Counted from the first letter of the stretch, positions 35,563 to 45,577 are shown. The stretch: 64,000 nucleotides of DNA from Vibrio parahaemolyticus (GCF_900460535.1 NZ_UHIL01000001.1:2542001-2606000), one strand, 5' to 3'. Notes: generated by a model from the sequence alone, not told the origin. Made by a program: numbers and translations.

Positions 35563-36774
35563 TTAACTTTGCGAAGTAGAATTCCACTCATAAATCAGAT
35601 CGTATTGATCTTGCACTTGAGGAATCACAACAGGCTGTTGTACTTGCGCTGCTGGCACAGTTTCCTCAACGGCTTGAACCACTGTTTTTGGTTGCCCTTC
35701 TACAGCTTGAGCCTCTGAAGGTAGAGTTTCTACCGATTGATCTTCCGATGGCGTCACTTCTTCAACGTCACCGAGTGGATCTTCAAATTCCATCAATTGT
35801 GAGATAGACGAAGCCTCTTGCTCAAATGCTTGTTGTGAAGCAAGCAAATGAATAGTCAGCGTTAACTCACTGCCTTGTACACGCTTGATTTCTGTGCCCG
35901 CCACTGAATTCAATTTGGTAAGTGCATTTTCTAAACGGAAGAAATCAGCAGCAGACGTTACATTTAACACTTTCACGTTCACAGCTTTAGAAGACTTGCC
36001 TGAGACAACAACGGCGTTTTTACTTGCGTAGTAATCAGCAATACCATCCACCATTGCGGAAATAGCGTCTGCACCGGTTGCCGACCCGCTGCGTGGAGAA
36101 GTTTGCGCATCAATAATCTTTGCAGGCGCTTGGTCATACAAAGTCCAACGAATCTGCTCGCCTTGCGCACGAATAATTAATACCGCGTCCGCTGGGTAAC
36201 GCTGGCTGGCTTGGCTAATTGGTTCAATGAAACCGCCCCAAAGATCTGACGTGTTCACGCCCGTGACGTCGTCAAAATCCCCAACAGGAATCGTAATTGG
36301 AAGGCCACGAGCTTCCGTTGCTTTTTTCAACGCAGCAACGTTGGCAGAATCAGAATGTTCCCATGCAATTGCGCGGTCGTAATCTTGCTCTTCCACCAGC
36401 CAAACCAAAATATTGGCACGATTCGGTGACCATGAAGGCAACTGAGCTTGAGTCAAAAGCGATTGAATTTGCCCACTGTTAAACAACATTTTAAGACTTG
36501 CTTTGCCATCAACTTGGCTTTTCCCAAGCTGAGAAATATAGCGAGAGCTAGAACTCAGCGCCTTTTGGATAACAGGGTTGCTTAGAGAAGATTGAGAACC
36601 AGTCGCTCGAACAATCACATCTTTCATACCTTGTTCACGAGCCGCAGACTCACCGTCGTTCTGCTCACTGTCGATAACCACTTCGGCACGATAGATATCT
36701 ACCTGAGTTAATGCATACACCGGCAGGGACAACCAACCGATCAGTAAGAGAGCTAAATAGCGCATAGTTTTCAT
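35563..36774 (-). CDS. secreted protein of the DUF2066 type
   Basis: This 403-residue protein has an N-terminal signal peptide (MKTMRYLALLLIGWLSLPVYA, cleavage likely after Ala21). The body starts with VDIYRAEVVIDSEQNDGESAA, typical of DUF2066. The C-terminal 90 residues are acidic and Glu/Pro/Val/Gln-rich, and probably unstructured. No enzyme motif is visible. The gene is alone on its strand, convergent with the DUF2069 gene and divergent from uraA, a neighbourhood known in Vibrio. Function unknown; likely periplasmic. Confidence 0.85.
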   Translation of the reverse strand: MKTMRYLALLLIGWLSLPVYALTQVDIYRAEVVIDSEQNDGESAAREQGMKDVIVRATGSQSSLSNPVIQKALSSSSRYISQLGKSQVDGKASLKMLFNSGQIQSLLTQAQLPSWSPNRANILVWLVEEQDYDRAIAWEHSDSANVAALKKATEARGLPITIPVGDFDDVTGVNTSDLWGGFIEPISQASQRYPADAVLIIRAQGEQIRWTLYDQAPAKIIDAQTSPRSGSATGADAISAMVDGIADYYASKNAVVVSGKSSKAVNVKVLNVTSAADFFRLENALTKLNSVAGTEIKRVQGSELTLTIHLLASQQAFEQEASSISQLMEFEDPLGDVEEVTPSEDQSVETLPSEAQAVEGQPKTVVQAVEETVPAAQVQQPVVIPQVQDQYDLIYEWNSTSQS

Positions 36775-36963
36775 AATCCTCTAAACAAGAACCCGCATAA
36801 TAAGCAACTATCAAATCTTGAGCAAGGCGCGTACTGAGTGAATTGTTTGTAGTTTGACCAAGTTAATGCCGTTTTTTGCATCACTAGGTGATTAATTAAC
36901 GTTACCCCATCAACATGAACTCATATCGATGCATATTGAAAGACATAAAACCTGATATTCATT

Positions 36964-36989
36964 GCTCTTGAAGCTTCATTTTCAAGAGC
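36964..36989. repeat. 9-base perfect inverted repeat
   Basis: The arms GCTCTTGAA (36964-36972) and TTCAAGAGC (36981-36989) are separated by 8 bases. No U-run flanks it on either strand, so it is not an ordinary terminator. It could be a binding site or an RNA hairpin. Confidence 0.5.
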
Positions 36990-37126
36990 GCTTATTAGAT
37001 CACAGCACATCGATATTCTTTGAATGGCTTAATTTGGACTCGTAAAATCGTCCATTTTGCAAGCAACCAACTCTCAAAACATTCGTTTGGATGATAAATT
37101 CATTCGAAAGTTTGATCTAAGCAACG

Positions 37127-37142
37127 TTGCAAACGATTGCAG
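37127..37142 (+). promoter_or_regulatory. PurR-type operator of uraA
   Basis: TTGCAAACGATTGCAG closely fits the PurR box consensus (GCAAACG core with an inverted TTGC). It overlaps a -35-like TTGCAA, and a TGATAGAAT extended -10 follows at 37145-37153. Purine repression of uracil uptake and salvage is known in E. coli. Confidence 0.8.
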
Positions 37143-37194
37143 GATGATAGAATTCGTCGGATTTGTCTGCGTATCTTTGAAATAGGGAATTATT

Positions 37195-38448
37195 ATGAAA
37201 AATGCGTTACAAGGCGCTCAAATGCTCTTTGTCGCTTTTGGTGCTCTCGTGCTCGTGCCGCTTCTGACTGGTCTCGATCCAAACGTAGCCCTCTTTGGTG
37301 CCGGTGTCGGTACTCTCCTCTTCCAATTAATCACTAAACGTTCTGTCCCAATCTTCCTTGCCTCTTCTTTTGCGTTTATTGCTCCTATTATGTTCGGTAT
37401 CCAAACTTGGGGTATTGGTGCAACTATGGGCGGCTTGATGGCGGCAGGTTTGGTTTACGTTGCGCTTGGCGCAATGATCAAAGTGCGTGGTGTAGGGTTT
37501 ATCCATAAGATTTTGCCACCGGTTGTAGTTGGCCCAGTGATCATGGTTATTGGCCTTGGCCTTGCGCCAACGGCAGTCAACATGGCGGTAGGTAAAACGG
37601 GCGACGGTGCGGTTCAGTTAGTAAATGGCGATGCTGCGGTCATTATCTCTGCGGTTTCGCTGCTAACGACGATTGCACTTAGCGTGTTCGCAAAAGGGTT
37701 CCTAAAACTGGTTCCTATCGTGGGTGGTATTTTGGCGGGCTATTCAGTATCCCTATTCTACGGTGTGGTTGACTTTACACCTGTGGCTCAAGCAGCTTGG
37801 CTTGCAATGCCCAACTTCACCATGCCTGAGTTCAACATCAACGCGATTCTATTCATGATCCCAGTTGCAATCGCTCCTGCGGTAGAGCACGTGGGTGACA
37901 TGTTGGCTATCTCAAATGTAACGGGTAAAAACTACCTGAAGAAACCAGGCCTACACCGCACTATCGCGGGTGACGGAATCGCGACAATTGCAGCATCAAT
38001 GGTTGGTGCGCCGCCAAACACTACTTACAGTGAAGTAACAGGCGCGGTAATGCTGACCAAAGCTTTCAACCCTGTAATCATGACTTGGGCTGCCATTACC
38101 GCTATTGTTCTTGCGCTGGTAGGTAAGCTAGGTGCGATTCTGCAAACCATTCCTGTGCCAGTAATGGGTGGCATCATGATTCTTCTGTTCGGTTCTATCG
38201 CAACCGTCGGTTTGAATACGCTGATTAAGAACAACGTTGATCTACACAAATCTCGTAACCTGGTGATCGTTGCAGTAACACTGGTATTTGGTATCGGTGG
38301 TATGGCTTTCGGTATCGGCGAGTTCAGCCTACAAGGTGTAAGCCTATGTGGTATCGTGGCAATCCTTCTTAACCTAGTGCTGCCACACGACCTTGGTGAA
38401 AACCACGTGGTTGATAACGCTCAAATGGAAGAAGAAAGCGCGAAGTAA
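37195..38448 (+). CDS. uraA: uracil permease UraA
   Basis: UraA is the proton-coupled uracil transporter of the NCS2/NAT family. The 417-residue protein has about 14 membrane segments. Family motifs include VAIAPAVEHVGDMLAIS (with the substrate-contact Glu) and the GAPPNTTYSEVTGAVMLTK signature. The start at 37195 has AGGGAA upstream. It is convergent with upp across a shared terminator, unlike the upp-uraA operon of E. coli. Confidence 0.96.
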   Translation: MKNALQGAQMLFVAFGALVLVPLLTGLDPNVALFGAGVGTLLFQLITKRSVPIFLASSFAFIAPIMFGIQTWGIGATMGGLMAAGLVYVALGAMIKVRGVGFIHKILPPVVVGPVIMVIGLGLAPTAVNMAVGKTGDGAVQLVNGDAAVIISAVSLLTTIALSVFAKGFLKLVPIVGGILAGYSVSLFYGVVDFTPVAQAAWLAMPNFTMPEFNINAILFMIPVAIAPAVEHVGDMLAISNVTGKNYLKKPGLHRTIAGDGIATIAASMVGAPPNTTYSEVTGAVMLTKAFNPVIMTWAAITAIVLALVGKLGAILQTIPVPVMGGIMILLFGSIATVGLNTLIKNNVDLHKSRNLVIVAVTLVFGIGGMAFGIGEFSLQGVSLCGIVAILLNLVLPHDLGENHVVDNAQMEEESAK

Positions 38449-38503
38449 TTCGACTGTGCGACTTTTAAGTGGCGCACTTTAACCTTTCTAAATAAACAGC
38501 AAC

Positions 38504-38536
38504 AAAAAAGGCTTGGTGAAAACCAAGCCTTTGTTT
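38504..38536. terminator. bidirectional terminator between uraA and upp
   Basis: The 11-base stem AAAGGCTTGGT / ACCAAGCCTTT has a GAAA loop, with A-runs before and T-rich sequence after. It serves both convergent genes. Confidence 0.93.
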
Positions 38537-38552
38537 TACTCGGAGTAACTAA

Positions 38553-39179
38553 TTACTTAGTACCGAAAATCTTATCACCTGCATCACCAAGACCAGGAAC
38601 GATGTAGCCTTTGTCGTTTAGCTTCTCATCGATTGCCGCAGTGTAAAGCTCAACGTCTGGGTGCGCTTTTTCTAGTGCTTCAATACCTTCAGGAGCAGCA
38701 ACTAGAACAAGAACTTTAATTGACTGACAGCCTTTCTCTTTTAGTAGGTCGATAGTTGCGATCATAGAACCGCCAGTTGCTAGCATTGGGTCAACAACTA
38801 GAGCAATACGCTCATCAATGTTAGACGCAAGCTTGTTGAAGTAAGGTACTGGCTCAAGTGTTTCTTCATCACGGTAAATACCAACAACACTGATACGAGC
38901 ACTTGGCATGTGCTCAAGAACGCCATCCATCATGCCTAGACCTGCACGTAGGATTGGCACTACTGTTACTTTTTTACCTTTGATTTGGTCAACTTCTACC
39001 GGACCGTTCCAACCTTCAATGGTTACTTTCTCTGTTTCAAAGTCTGCTGTCGCTTCGTAAGTAAGTAGGCTACCGACTTCTGTCGCTAACTCACGAAAAC
39101 GCTTTGTGCTGATGTCACCTTCTCTCATTAGACCAATTTTGTGTTTTACAAGAGGGTGCTTTACTTCAACAACTTTCAT
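38553..39179 (-). CDS. upp: uracil phosphoribosyltransferase Upp
   Basis: Upp makes UMP from uracil and PRPP in pyrimidine salvage. The PRPP-binding loop is [12 protein letters not shown], and the uracil-binding C terminus is [18 protein letters not shown]. The start at 39179 ([14 protein letters not shown]) gives 208 residues, as in E. coli, with GGAG six bases upstream; an ATG two codons earlier touches that site. It is divergent from purM with a PurR box between them. Confidence 0.97.
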   Translation of the reverse strand: MKVVEVKHPLVKHKIGLMREGDISTKRFRELATEVGSLLTYEATADFETEKVTIEGWNGPVEVDQIKGKKVTVVPILRAGLGMMDGVLEHMPSARISVVGIYRDEETLEPVPYFNKLASNIDERIALVVDPMLATGGSMIATIDLLKEKGCQSIKVLVLVAAPEGIEALEKAHPDVELYTAAIDEKLNDKGYIVPGLGDAGDKIFGTK

Positions 39180-39277
39180 GTCCATCTCCGGCTATAGTTG
39201 GCAATATTTAAACAAACCTTCAGATTATACATGATTTTCACAGGGATTTCAGGATATATCACTAAAGAAAAAAACCG

Positions 39278-39293
39278 ACGCAAACGTTTGCTA
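39278..39293 (+). promoter_or_regulatory. PurR operator in the upp-purM control region
   Basis: ACGCAAACGTTTGCTA matches the PurR consensus almost perfectly (GCAAACGTTTGC core palindrome). It overlaps the purM -35 and lies about 100 bases upstream of upp. In E. coli PurR regulates purMN here. Confidence 0.88.
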
Positions 39294-39317
39294 TCTGTAT
39301 TTAACCACTGGTAGAAT
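39288..39317 (+). promoter_or_regulatory. purM promoter
   Basis: A -35-like TTGCTA (39288-39293) and an extended -10 TGGTAGAAT (hexamer TAGAAT at 39312-39317) are 18 bases apart. They lie 43 bases upstream of the purM start. The PurR box covers the -35. Confidence 0.75.
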
Positions 39318-39359
39318 AGCGCCGTTTTCATATCCAACTTAAATACCGAGGACTTCCCT

Positions 39360-40400
39360 GTGAGTGGTAACAACTCTTCTCTTAGCTATAAAGACGCTGG
39401 TGTCGATATTGATGCAGGCAATGCGCTTGTAGATCGTATTAAGGGTGCGGTGAAACGTACTCGTCGCCCTGAAGTGATGGGTGGTATCGGTGGTTTTGGC
39501 GCTTTATGCGAATTGCCAACCAAATACAAACAACCTGTACTGGTTTCTGGTACTGACGGTGTAGGCACAAAACTTCGCCTAGCACTGGATATGAACAAGC
39601 ACGACACTATCGGCATCGACCTAGTGGCAATGTGTGTAAACGACCTAATCGTTCAAGGTGCCGAGCCCCTATTCTTCCTAGATTACTACGCGACTGGCAA
39701 GCTAGATGTAGACACAGCAGCAGACGTGGTTTCTGGTATTGCTGATGGCTGTGTTCAAGCTGGTTGTGCACTTATCGGTGGCGAAACCGCTGAAATGCCA
39801 GGCATGTACGAAGGCGAAGACTACGACGTTGCGGGTTTCTGTGTAGGCGTAGTGGAAAAAGAAGACGTGATTGACGGCACTAAAGTAGCAGCAGGCGACG
39901 CACTTATCGCTGTCGGCTCAAGCGGTCCACACTCAAACGGTTACTCACTGATCCGTAAGATTCTAGAAGTTTCTGGCGCAGATAAAAACGAAGAGCTAGC
40001 AGGTCGCACTATCGGTGAGCACCTACTAGAACCAACGAAGATTTACATCAAATCTGCACTTAAGATGATCGAGAAACACGATATCCACGCGATTTCTCAC
40101 ATTACGGGTGGTGGTTTCTGGGAAAACATCCCTCGCGTACTGCCTGAAGGCACAAAAGCCGTTATCGACGGTAACAGCTGGGAATGGCCAATCATTTTCA
40201 AATGGCTGCAAGAGAAAGGCAACGTTGAAACGCACGAAATGTACCGTACGTTCAACTGTGGTGTTGGTCTAGTCGTTGCACTACCAAAAGACCAAGCAGA
40301 CGCGGCGGTTGCACTTCTTAAAGAAGAAGGCGAAAACGCATGGGTGATTGGTGAAATTGCTCAAGCAGAAGCAAATGAAGAGCAAGTTGAAATCAACTAA
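39360..40400 (+). CDS. purM: phosphoribosylformylglycinamidine cyclo-ligase PurM
   Basis: PurM (AIR synthetase) carries out the fifth step of purine synthesis. Length 346 matches E. coli (345). Motifs are [28 protein letters not shown] and [15 protein letters not shown]. The start is GTG, with GAGGA upstream, giving [17 protein letters not shown]. It is followed by purN 129 bases later, the usual purMN operon, with a hairpin in the gap. Confidence 0.98.
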   Translation: MSGNNSSLSYKDAGVDIDAGNALVDRIKGAVKRTRRPEVMGGIGGFGALCELPTKYKQPVLVSGTDGVGTKLRLALDMNKHDTIGIDLVAMCVNDLIVQGAEPLFFLDYYATGKLDVDTAADVVSGIADGCVQAGCALIGGETAEMPGMYEGEDYDVAGFCVGVVEKEDVIDGTKVAAGDALIAVGSSGPHSNGYSLIRKILEVSGADKNEELAGRTIGEHLLEPTKIYIKSALKMIEKHDIHAISHITGGGFWENIPRVLPEGTKAVIDGNSWEWPIIFKWLQEKGNVETHEMYRTFNCGVGLVVALPKDQADAAVALLKEEGENAWVIGEIAQAEANEEQVEIN

Positions 40401-40428
40401 CTTGTGAATCACGCTAAAAAATAAAATG

Positions 40429-40451
40429 AATGAGGACGCCACGTCCTCATT
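40429..40451 (+). other. hairpin between purM and purN
   Basis: The perfect 9-base stem AATGAGGAC / GTCCTCATT has a 5-base loop and lies in the middle of the 129-base gap. No U-run follows, so it is not a full terminator. It may adjust purN expression or protect the purM mRNA end. Confidence 0.55.
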
Positions 40452-40529
40452 CTGCTATCTGGAACATCGAAAACCATTCTAATAGTAGGTAATTTATAGA
40501 ACCTACAATATCAAGGCAGTCCCAACATC

Positions 40530-41177
40530 ATGAAAAACATCGTGGTCCTAATTTCAGGTAACGGCAGTAACTTACAAGCCATTTTAGAAGCTTGTGAAAA
40601 CAGCATGCCTAACGCACACGTTGCAGCAGTATTTTCTAATAAATCTGACGCATACGGTCTAGAACGTGCAAAACAGTTTAGTGTTGATGGCCACTTTGTT
40701 GACCCTAAAGCGTTCGAGTCACGCGAGGCATTCGATGCCGAGTTGATGCAACAAATTGACAAGTATCAGCCCGATGTTGTCGTTCTTGCTGGGTACATGC
40801 GCATTCTTAGCGGTGCATTTGTTTCGCACTATCTCGGTAAGATGATCAACATTCACCCTTCTCTTCTACCTAAATACCCGGGTTTACACACCCACCAACG
40901 CGCGATTGACGCCAAAGACAAAGAGCACGGCACAAGTGTTCACTTTGTCACAGAAGAGTTAGACGGCGGTCCCGTAGTTCTTCAAGCAAAAGTGCCAGTA
41001 TTTGAAGATGATGATGCAGCAGCACTCGCTGCGCGTGTACAAACTCAAGAGCACACCATTTACCCTATCGTGACTAAGTGGCTCGTTGAAGAGCGTTTAA
41101 TCATGCAAGATGGCAAAGCTTGGTTAGATGGCAAAGAACTCGGTCCTCATGGCTACGCAGCCGCTGAAGAAGAATAA
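40530..41177 (+). CDS. purN: phosphoribosylglycinamide formyltransferase PurN
   Basis: PurN transfers a formyl group from 10-formyl-tetrahydrofolate to GAR in purine synthesis. Signatures are VLISGNGSNLQAILEA, the catalytic INIHPSLLPKYPGLHTH, and HGTSVHFVTEELDGGPVVLQA with the essential Asp. Length 215 is near E. coli (212). It is the second gene of purMN and is followed by a strong terminator. Confidence 0.97.
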   Translation: MKNIVVLISGNGSNLQAILEACENSMPNAHVAAVFSNKSDAYGLERAKQFSVDGHFVDPKAFESREAFDAELMQQIDKYQPDVVVLAGYMRILSGAFVSHYLGKMINIHPSLLPKYPGLHTHQRAIDAKDKEHGTSVHFVTEELDGGPVVLQAKVPVFEDDDAAALAARVQTQEHTIYPIVTKWLVEERLIMQDGKAWLDGKELGPHGYAAAEEE

Positions 41178-41194
41178 GTACTTTTTAACGCATC

Positions 41195-41226
41195 AAAAAA
41201 GGCAGTCGAGTGACTGCCTTTTTGTT
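41195..41226. terminator. bidirectional terminator between purN and yafJ
   Basis: The stem AAAAAGGCAGTC / GACTGCCTTTTT has a 4-base loop. It serves purN and the convergent amidotransferase gene. Confidence 0.92.
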
Positions 41227-41256
41227 ATTTGGAAAACTTGATGTCTAGAAACGTCG

Positions 41257-42102
41257 TTATTCCAACGGTTCGGTCGGAGCTTGATTACCCGGTTTGGGCG
41301 CTGCAAATGGCACATCTTTCAAATCAGATGCATTGTTTTGGATCAGTTCACCAAGGTGAAACAAACCATATTCACCGGGCTTCATTCGATGCCAAGTCTC
41401 ATTGCCGGTTAAAGGCTGAGTCGCAATGACAGAAACAACATCGTTTGGTGTTGTTTCTTCTTGGAAGTTGATCTCCACATCTTCATCTAGTAAAGCGGCC
41501 TTGCCAAACGGTGCGCGACGCGTAATCCAATACAAGTGATTAGTACAATACGTCATGACAAATTCGCCGTCGCTGAGCAACATATTGAACACGCCTTTTT
41601 CTTTGAGCTGATCGCAACACTTAGCGATGTAGAGAAAAACAGATTCCATGTCCTGAGGAGGCTCTGGATATCGATCTTCCATCTGCTTTAGCAGCCAACA
41701 AAACGCAAGCTCACTGTCTGTTTGACCAACAGGACGATGACGCCCAGTGTACAGATCTTGGTAATCAGACAGCTGACCATTGTGAGCAAAGGTCCAATAC
41801 TTGCCCCACAACTCACGTGTGAATGGGTGCGTATTTTCTAAATTCACTCCGCCACGGTTTGCTTGGCGAATATGACTCACAACCGCACGACTTTTGATCG
41901 GATAGTTTTGCACCAATTCAGCGATTTGGGACTCACAGCTTGGTTTTGGGTCTTTAAAGGTTCGAAAACCTTTACCTTCATAAAAAGTAATTCCCCAACC
42001 ATCACGGTGCGGGCCAGTACGACCTCCACGCTGCATCAGCCCTGTAAAGCTGAAACAGATATCCGTTGGAACATTGGCGCTCATGCCGAGCAATTCACAC
42101 AT
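41257..42102 (-). CDS. yafJ: class II glutamine amidotransferase YafJ
   Basis: This Ntn-type class II glutamine amidotransferase domain starts MCELLGMSANVP; after Met removal Cys2 is the nucleophile. Other marks are GGRTGPHRDGWGITFYEG, SHIRQANRGGVNLENTHPF, the AHNGQL loop and a conserved SELAFCWLL helix. Length 281 is somewhat above E. coli YafJ (255). The substrate that receives ammonia is unknown. It follows gmhA by 52 bases, as in E. coli. Confidence 0.92.
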   Translation of the reverse strand: MCELLGMSANVPTDICFSFTGLMQRGGRTGPHRDGWGITFYEGKGFRTFKDPKPSCESQIAELVQNYPIKSRAVVSHIRQANRGGVNLENTHPFTRELWGKYWTFAHNGQLSDYQDLYTGRHRPVGQTDSELAFCWLLKQMEDRYPEPPQDMESVFLYIAKCCDQLKEKGVFNMLLSDGEFVMTYCTNHLYWITRRAPFGKAALLDEDVEINFQEETTPNDVVSVIATQPLTGNETWHRMKPGEYGLFHLGELIQNNASDLKDVPFAAPKPGNQAPTEPLE

Positions 42103-42154
42103 CGTTTAACGAACTCCTTACCTAAACCACAGCCGAAAAAGTGGCTGCAGAAAA

Positions 42155-42730
42155 TTATTCCATCTCTTTTTCAATCAACTGAATGATGATGTGAATAATC
42201 TTAATATGTACTTCTTGAATACGGTCTGCATAACCAAAGTGTGGTACACGAATTTCAACATCAGCAAGACCAGCCATTTTACCGCCGTCTTTACCCGTCA
42301 GTGCGACGGTCTTCATGCCTTTCGCTTTCGCAGCTTCAATCGCTTTAAGAATATTGCCTGAGTTGCCAGATGTCGACAAACCAAACAGAACATCACCTTT
42401 GCGGCCTACCGCTTCAACGTAACGAGAAAAAACAAAGTCGTAACCAAAATCGTTACTGACACAAGAAAGGTGGCTTGGATCTGAAATCGCAATACCAGCG
42501 TATCCTGGGCGATTATCACGGTAACGCCCTGTTAGCTCTTCTGCGAAGTGCATTGCGTCACAGTGCGAACCACCGTTACCGCACGACAGCACCTTACCAT
42601 CTTGCTTAAAAGAATCGGCAATCATCTTCGCTGCCGCTTCGATTTGAGCAATGTTATGGTCATCGCTTAAAAATTTGTTGAGCACTTCAGCAGCTTCGTT
42701 CAATTCACTTCTAATCAGATCTTGGTACAT
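42155..42730 (-). CDS. gmhA: sedoheptulose-7-phosphate isomerase GmhA (LpcA)
   Basis: GmhA makes D-glycero-D-manno-heptose 7-phosphate, the first step of ADP-heptose synthesis for the LPS inner core. The SIS domain shows [23 protein letters not shown] and [21 protein letters not shown]. Length 191 equals the E. coli protein (192). The start [17 protein letters not shown] is conserved. It is upstream of yafJ and divergent from fadE, as in E. coli. Confidence 0.97.
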   Translation of the reverse strand: MYQDLIRSELNEAAEVLNKFLSDDHNIAQIEAAAKMIADSFKQDGKVLSCGNGGSHCDAMHFAEELTGRYRDNRPGYAGIAISDPSHLSCVSNDFGYDFVFSRYVEAVGRKGDVLFGLSTSGNSGNILKAIEAAKAKGMKTVALTGKDGGKMAGLADVEIRVPHFGYADRIQEVHIKIIHIIIQLIEKEME

Positions 42731-43086
42731 AAGACGTTCTCTTTATTATTTCGGGCGTAAATGCGCATTCGCTTCGCCTTAGTAAATGGTTCTGATGCCA
42801 TTTTAGCACCGGACATTTCATAACACTGAGTTTACCCACAAACGAGAATTAGTGTCGATAGTGAACCTCCAGATTTGGATTGGTGACAGTAATAAACTTG
42901 TCAACTTGCTTACGAAACCATCACTCAATTCGCAACTTTAGAATTTTAACTCTACTTAGATCACTTTTTACTCAATCTTGTGTTTTACATTTCTTTAATA
43001 TTTTGATTACACTTATACCAACTGGTTAGACCTCTTACCAAAATACAGACGTACAACATTTATAAAGTCTGAAAAGGAAAAATTAT
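42731..43086. other. intergenic control region between gmhA and fadE
   Basis: This 356-base divergent gap holds a FadR-like operator at 43020-43036 next to a TATACC -10-like hexamer. The rest is AT-rich without a recognisable gene or RNA. The gmhA promoter was not resolved. Confidence 0.6.
43020..43036 (+). promoter_or_regulatory. FadR-like operator upstream of fadE
   Basis: AACTGGTTAGACCTCTT closely fits the FadR box (AnCTGGTCnGACCnnTT), with one core change. It lies about 50 bases before the fadE start and directly after a TATACC -10-like hexamer, a typical repressor position. Fatty-acid control of fadE by FadR is known in Enterobacteria and Vibrio. Confidence 0.8.
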
Positions 43087-45531
43087 ATGGACATCTTGCT
43101 CTCTATCGTTGCGATGGCTGTTGTGTTAGGCATTACGCTTTACCACAGAATGTCACTCGTTAAATCCGTCAGCCTACTAACTCCTGCCATGCTAGTGCTG
43201 ACTATCACAGGCTCAGTTGGCGTTATTGGCTGGGCACTGTATGTGCTTGCAATCGCGGTCTTTGCCGTTTCTGGTATCCGCCAATCGCTTATTAGCCGTA
43301 AGGCACTGGCGTTGTTTAAGACTGTGCTACCTGCGATGTCTCAAACTGAAAAAGAAGCTCTCGATGCTGGTACAGTATGGTGGGAAGCTGAGCTATTCAA
43401 AGGTAAACCTGAATGGGAAAAATTACACGCAATTCAAGCGCCAAAACTTAGCGCTGAAGAGCAAGCGTTCTTAGACGGCCCAGTAAACGAAGTGTGTGCT
43501 ATGGTCAGCGACTTCCAAGTAACGCATGAACTCGCGGATTTACCACCTGAAGTTTGGCAGTATCTGAAAGACAACAAGTTCTTCGCCATGATCATCAAGA
43601 AAAAGTACGGTGGTCTAGAGTTCTCTGCATACGCTCAATCTTTGGTACTGCAAAAACTGACGGGTGTTTCTGGCGTACTTTCTTCTACCGTTGGTGTGCC
43701 TAACTCATTAGGCCCAGGCGAACTCTTGCAACACTACGGTACAGAAGATCAGAAAAACTATTACTTACCTCGCCTAGCCGAAGGTAAAGAAATCCCATGT
43801 TTCGCGCTAACTAGCCCAGAGGCTGGCTCAGACGCAGGCTCAATCCCAGATTACGGCGTCGTTTGTAAAGGAGAATGGGAAGGCAAAGAAGTGTTGGGTA
43901 TGCGTCTAACGTGGAACAAACGCTACATCACGCTTGCGCCTGTTGCGACGGTACTTGGCCTTGCATTCAAACTGCGTGACCCAGAAGGCCTGCTTGGTGA
44001 TAAAGAAGATCTTGGTATCACATGTGCGCTGATCCCAACGGATGTGAAAGGTGTAGAAATCGGCAACCGTCACTTCCCACTGAACGTACCATTCCAGAAC
44101 GGTCCAACCCGTGGTAAAGACATTTTCGTTCCTATCGATTTCATCATCGGTGGTGAGAAAATGGCAGGGCAAGGCTGGCGCATGCTGGTGGAATGTCTGT
44201 CGGTCGGCCGTGGCATCACGCTACCTTCTAACTCGACGGGTGGTATCAAATCGGCTGCGATGGCAACGGGTGCATACTCTCGCATTCGTCGTCAGTTCAA
44301 ACAACCAATCGGTCACATGGAAGGCGTTGAAGAGCCATTGGCGCGTCTTGGCGGTAATGCATACGTCATGGATGCGGCCAGCAATCTAACTGTTGCAGGT
44401 ATCGACCTGGGTGAAAAGCCATCGGTTATTTCTGCAATTGTGAAGTACCACTGTACCCACCGCGGTCAACAAAGCATCATCGACGCGATGGACATTGTCG
44501 GCGGTAAAGGCATTTGTTTAGGCCCTTCAAACTTCCTCGCTCGTGGCTACCAAGGCTCTCCAATCGCCGTAACGGTAGAAGGTGCAAACATTCTGACTCG
44601 TTCGATGATCATCTTCGGTCAAGGTGCGATTCGTTGTCACCCATATGTACTTGAAGAAATGAACGCAGCTTACTCAGAAGCGAGCGACGCGGTTGAGAAA
44701 TTCGACAAAGCGTTAGCTGGCCATGTGAGCTTTACCATGAGTAACCTCGTTCGCAGTATTTGGTTTGGTTTGAGCGATGGTCTCGGTTCATCGGCACCGA
44801 CTAAAGATGCAACGAAACGCTACTACCAACAGCTAAACCGTTACAGTGCCAACCTAGCGCTTCTGTCTGATATCTCAATGGCGGTACTTGGTGGTTCGTT
44901 GAAACGTAAAGAGCGTTTATCTGCGCGTTTAGGTGACATTCTCAGTCAGCTATACCTAAGCTCCGCGACGCTAAAACGTTTTGAACAAGATGGTCGTCCA
45001 GCTGAAGATTTGGCTTTGGTTCACTGGGGTCTACAAGATAGCTTAAAACAAGCAGAAATCGCCGTTGATGAGTTCCTAGCAAACTTCCCGAATAAAGTCA
45101 TTGGCCGCACACTTCGCGTTCTGATTATGCCATTCGGTCGTGTACGCAAAGCACCAAGTGACAAGCTAGACAGCAAAGTGGCACGTATTCTACAAACCCC
45201 AAGTGCAACACGCTCGCGCATTGGCCGTGGCCAGTACCTAGAGCCAACAGAGCACAACCCAGCAGGTAAGATTGAGCTGGCACTGTCTGTGATTCTTCAA
45301 GCTGAGCCTGTGTTCGACAAAGTTTGTAAAGCGCAAGGTAAACGTCGTCCATTCCTCCGCTTGGACATGATTGCCCAAGAAGGTCTAGATCAAGGCGTGA
45401 TCACTCAAGAAGAAGCAGAACTGCTGAGAGAAGCCGAGCAACATCGTCTCGATACCATTAACGTTGACGATTTTGAGCCGGAACTATTGGCAGCAAAGCC
45501 ACTTTACCCTCAAATGGATAGCGTTGCTTAA
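43087..45531 (+). CDS. fadE: acyl-CoA dehydrogenase FadE
   Basis: FadE catalyses the first oxidation of beta-oxidation, making trans-2-enoyl-CoA. The 814 residues equal E. coli FadE in length (814). The N terminus has two hydrophobic segments (about residues 1-20 and 30-58), suggesting a membrane link. Acyl-CoA dehydrogenase domains follow with [18 protein letters not shown] (FAD/substrate signature) and [32 protein letters not shown]. It has an AAAGGAA ribosome site, is monocistronic, and is under a FadR-like operator. Confidence 0.97.
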   Translation: MDILLSIVAMAVVLGITLYHRMSLVKSVSLLTPAMLVLTITGSVGVIGWALYVLAIAVFAVSGIRQSLISRKALALFKTVLPAMSQTEKEALDAGTVWWEAELFKGKPEWEKLHAIQAPKLSAEEQAFLDGPVNEVCAMVSDFQVTHELADLPPEVWQYLKDNKFFAMIIKKKYGGLEFSAYAQSLVLQKLTGVSGVLSSTVGVPNSLGPGELLQHYGTEDQKNYYLPRLAEGKEIPCFALTSPEAGSDAGSIPDYGVVCKGEWEGKEVLGMRLTWNKRYITLAPVATVLGLAFKLRDPEGLLGDKEDLGITCALIPTDVKGVEIGNRHFPLNVPFQNGPTRGKDIFVPIDFIIGGEKMAGQGWRMLVECLSVGRGITLPSNSTGGIKSAAMATGAYSRIRRQFKQPIGHMEGVEEPLARLGGNAYVMDAASNLTVAGIDLGEKPSVISAIVKYHCTHRGQQSIIDAMDIVGGKGICLGPSNFLARGYQGSPIAVTVEGANILTRSMIIFGQGAIRCHPYVLEEMNAAYSEASDAVEKFDKALAGHVSFTMSNLVRSIWFGLSDGLGSSAPTKDATKRYYQQLNRYSANLALLSDISMAVLGGSLKRKERLSARLGDILSQLYLSSATLKRFEQDGRPAEDLALVHWGLQDSLKQAEIAVDEFLANFPNKVIGRTLRVLIMPFGRVRKAPSDKLDSKVARILQTPSATRSRIGRGQYLEPTEHNPAGKIELALSVILQAEPVFDKVCKAQGKRRPFLRLDMIAQEGLDQGVITQEEAELLREAEQHRLDTINVDDFEPELLAAKPLYPQMDSVA

Positions 45532-45549
45532 AAGCCAATAAGAAAGACA

Positions 45550-45577
45550 AAAACGGGAGCTTTGGCTCCCGTTTTCT
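45550..45577 (+). terminator. intrinsic terminator after fadE
   Basis: The stem AAAACGGGAGC / GCTCCCGTTTT has a 4-base loop and T-rich 3' sequence. It lies 19 bases after the fadE stop. Confidence 0.92.

Larger units (their letters stand above)
36775..37194. other. intergenic region between the DUF2066 gene and uraA
   Basis: This 420-base divergent control region holds a perfect 9-base inverted repeat at 36964-36989 (no U-run, unexplained), and the uraA promoter with its PurR-like box at 37127-37142. The remaining sequence is AT-rich without a recognisable gene or RNA. Confidence 0.6.
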
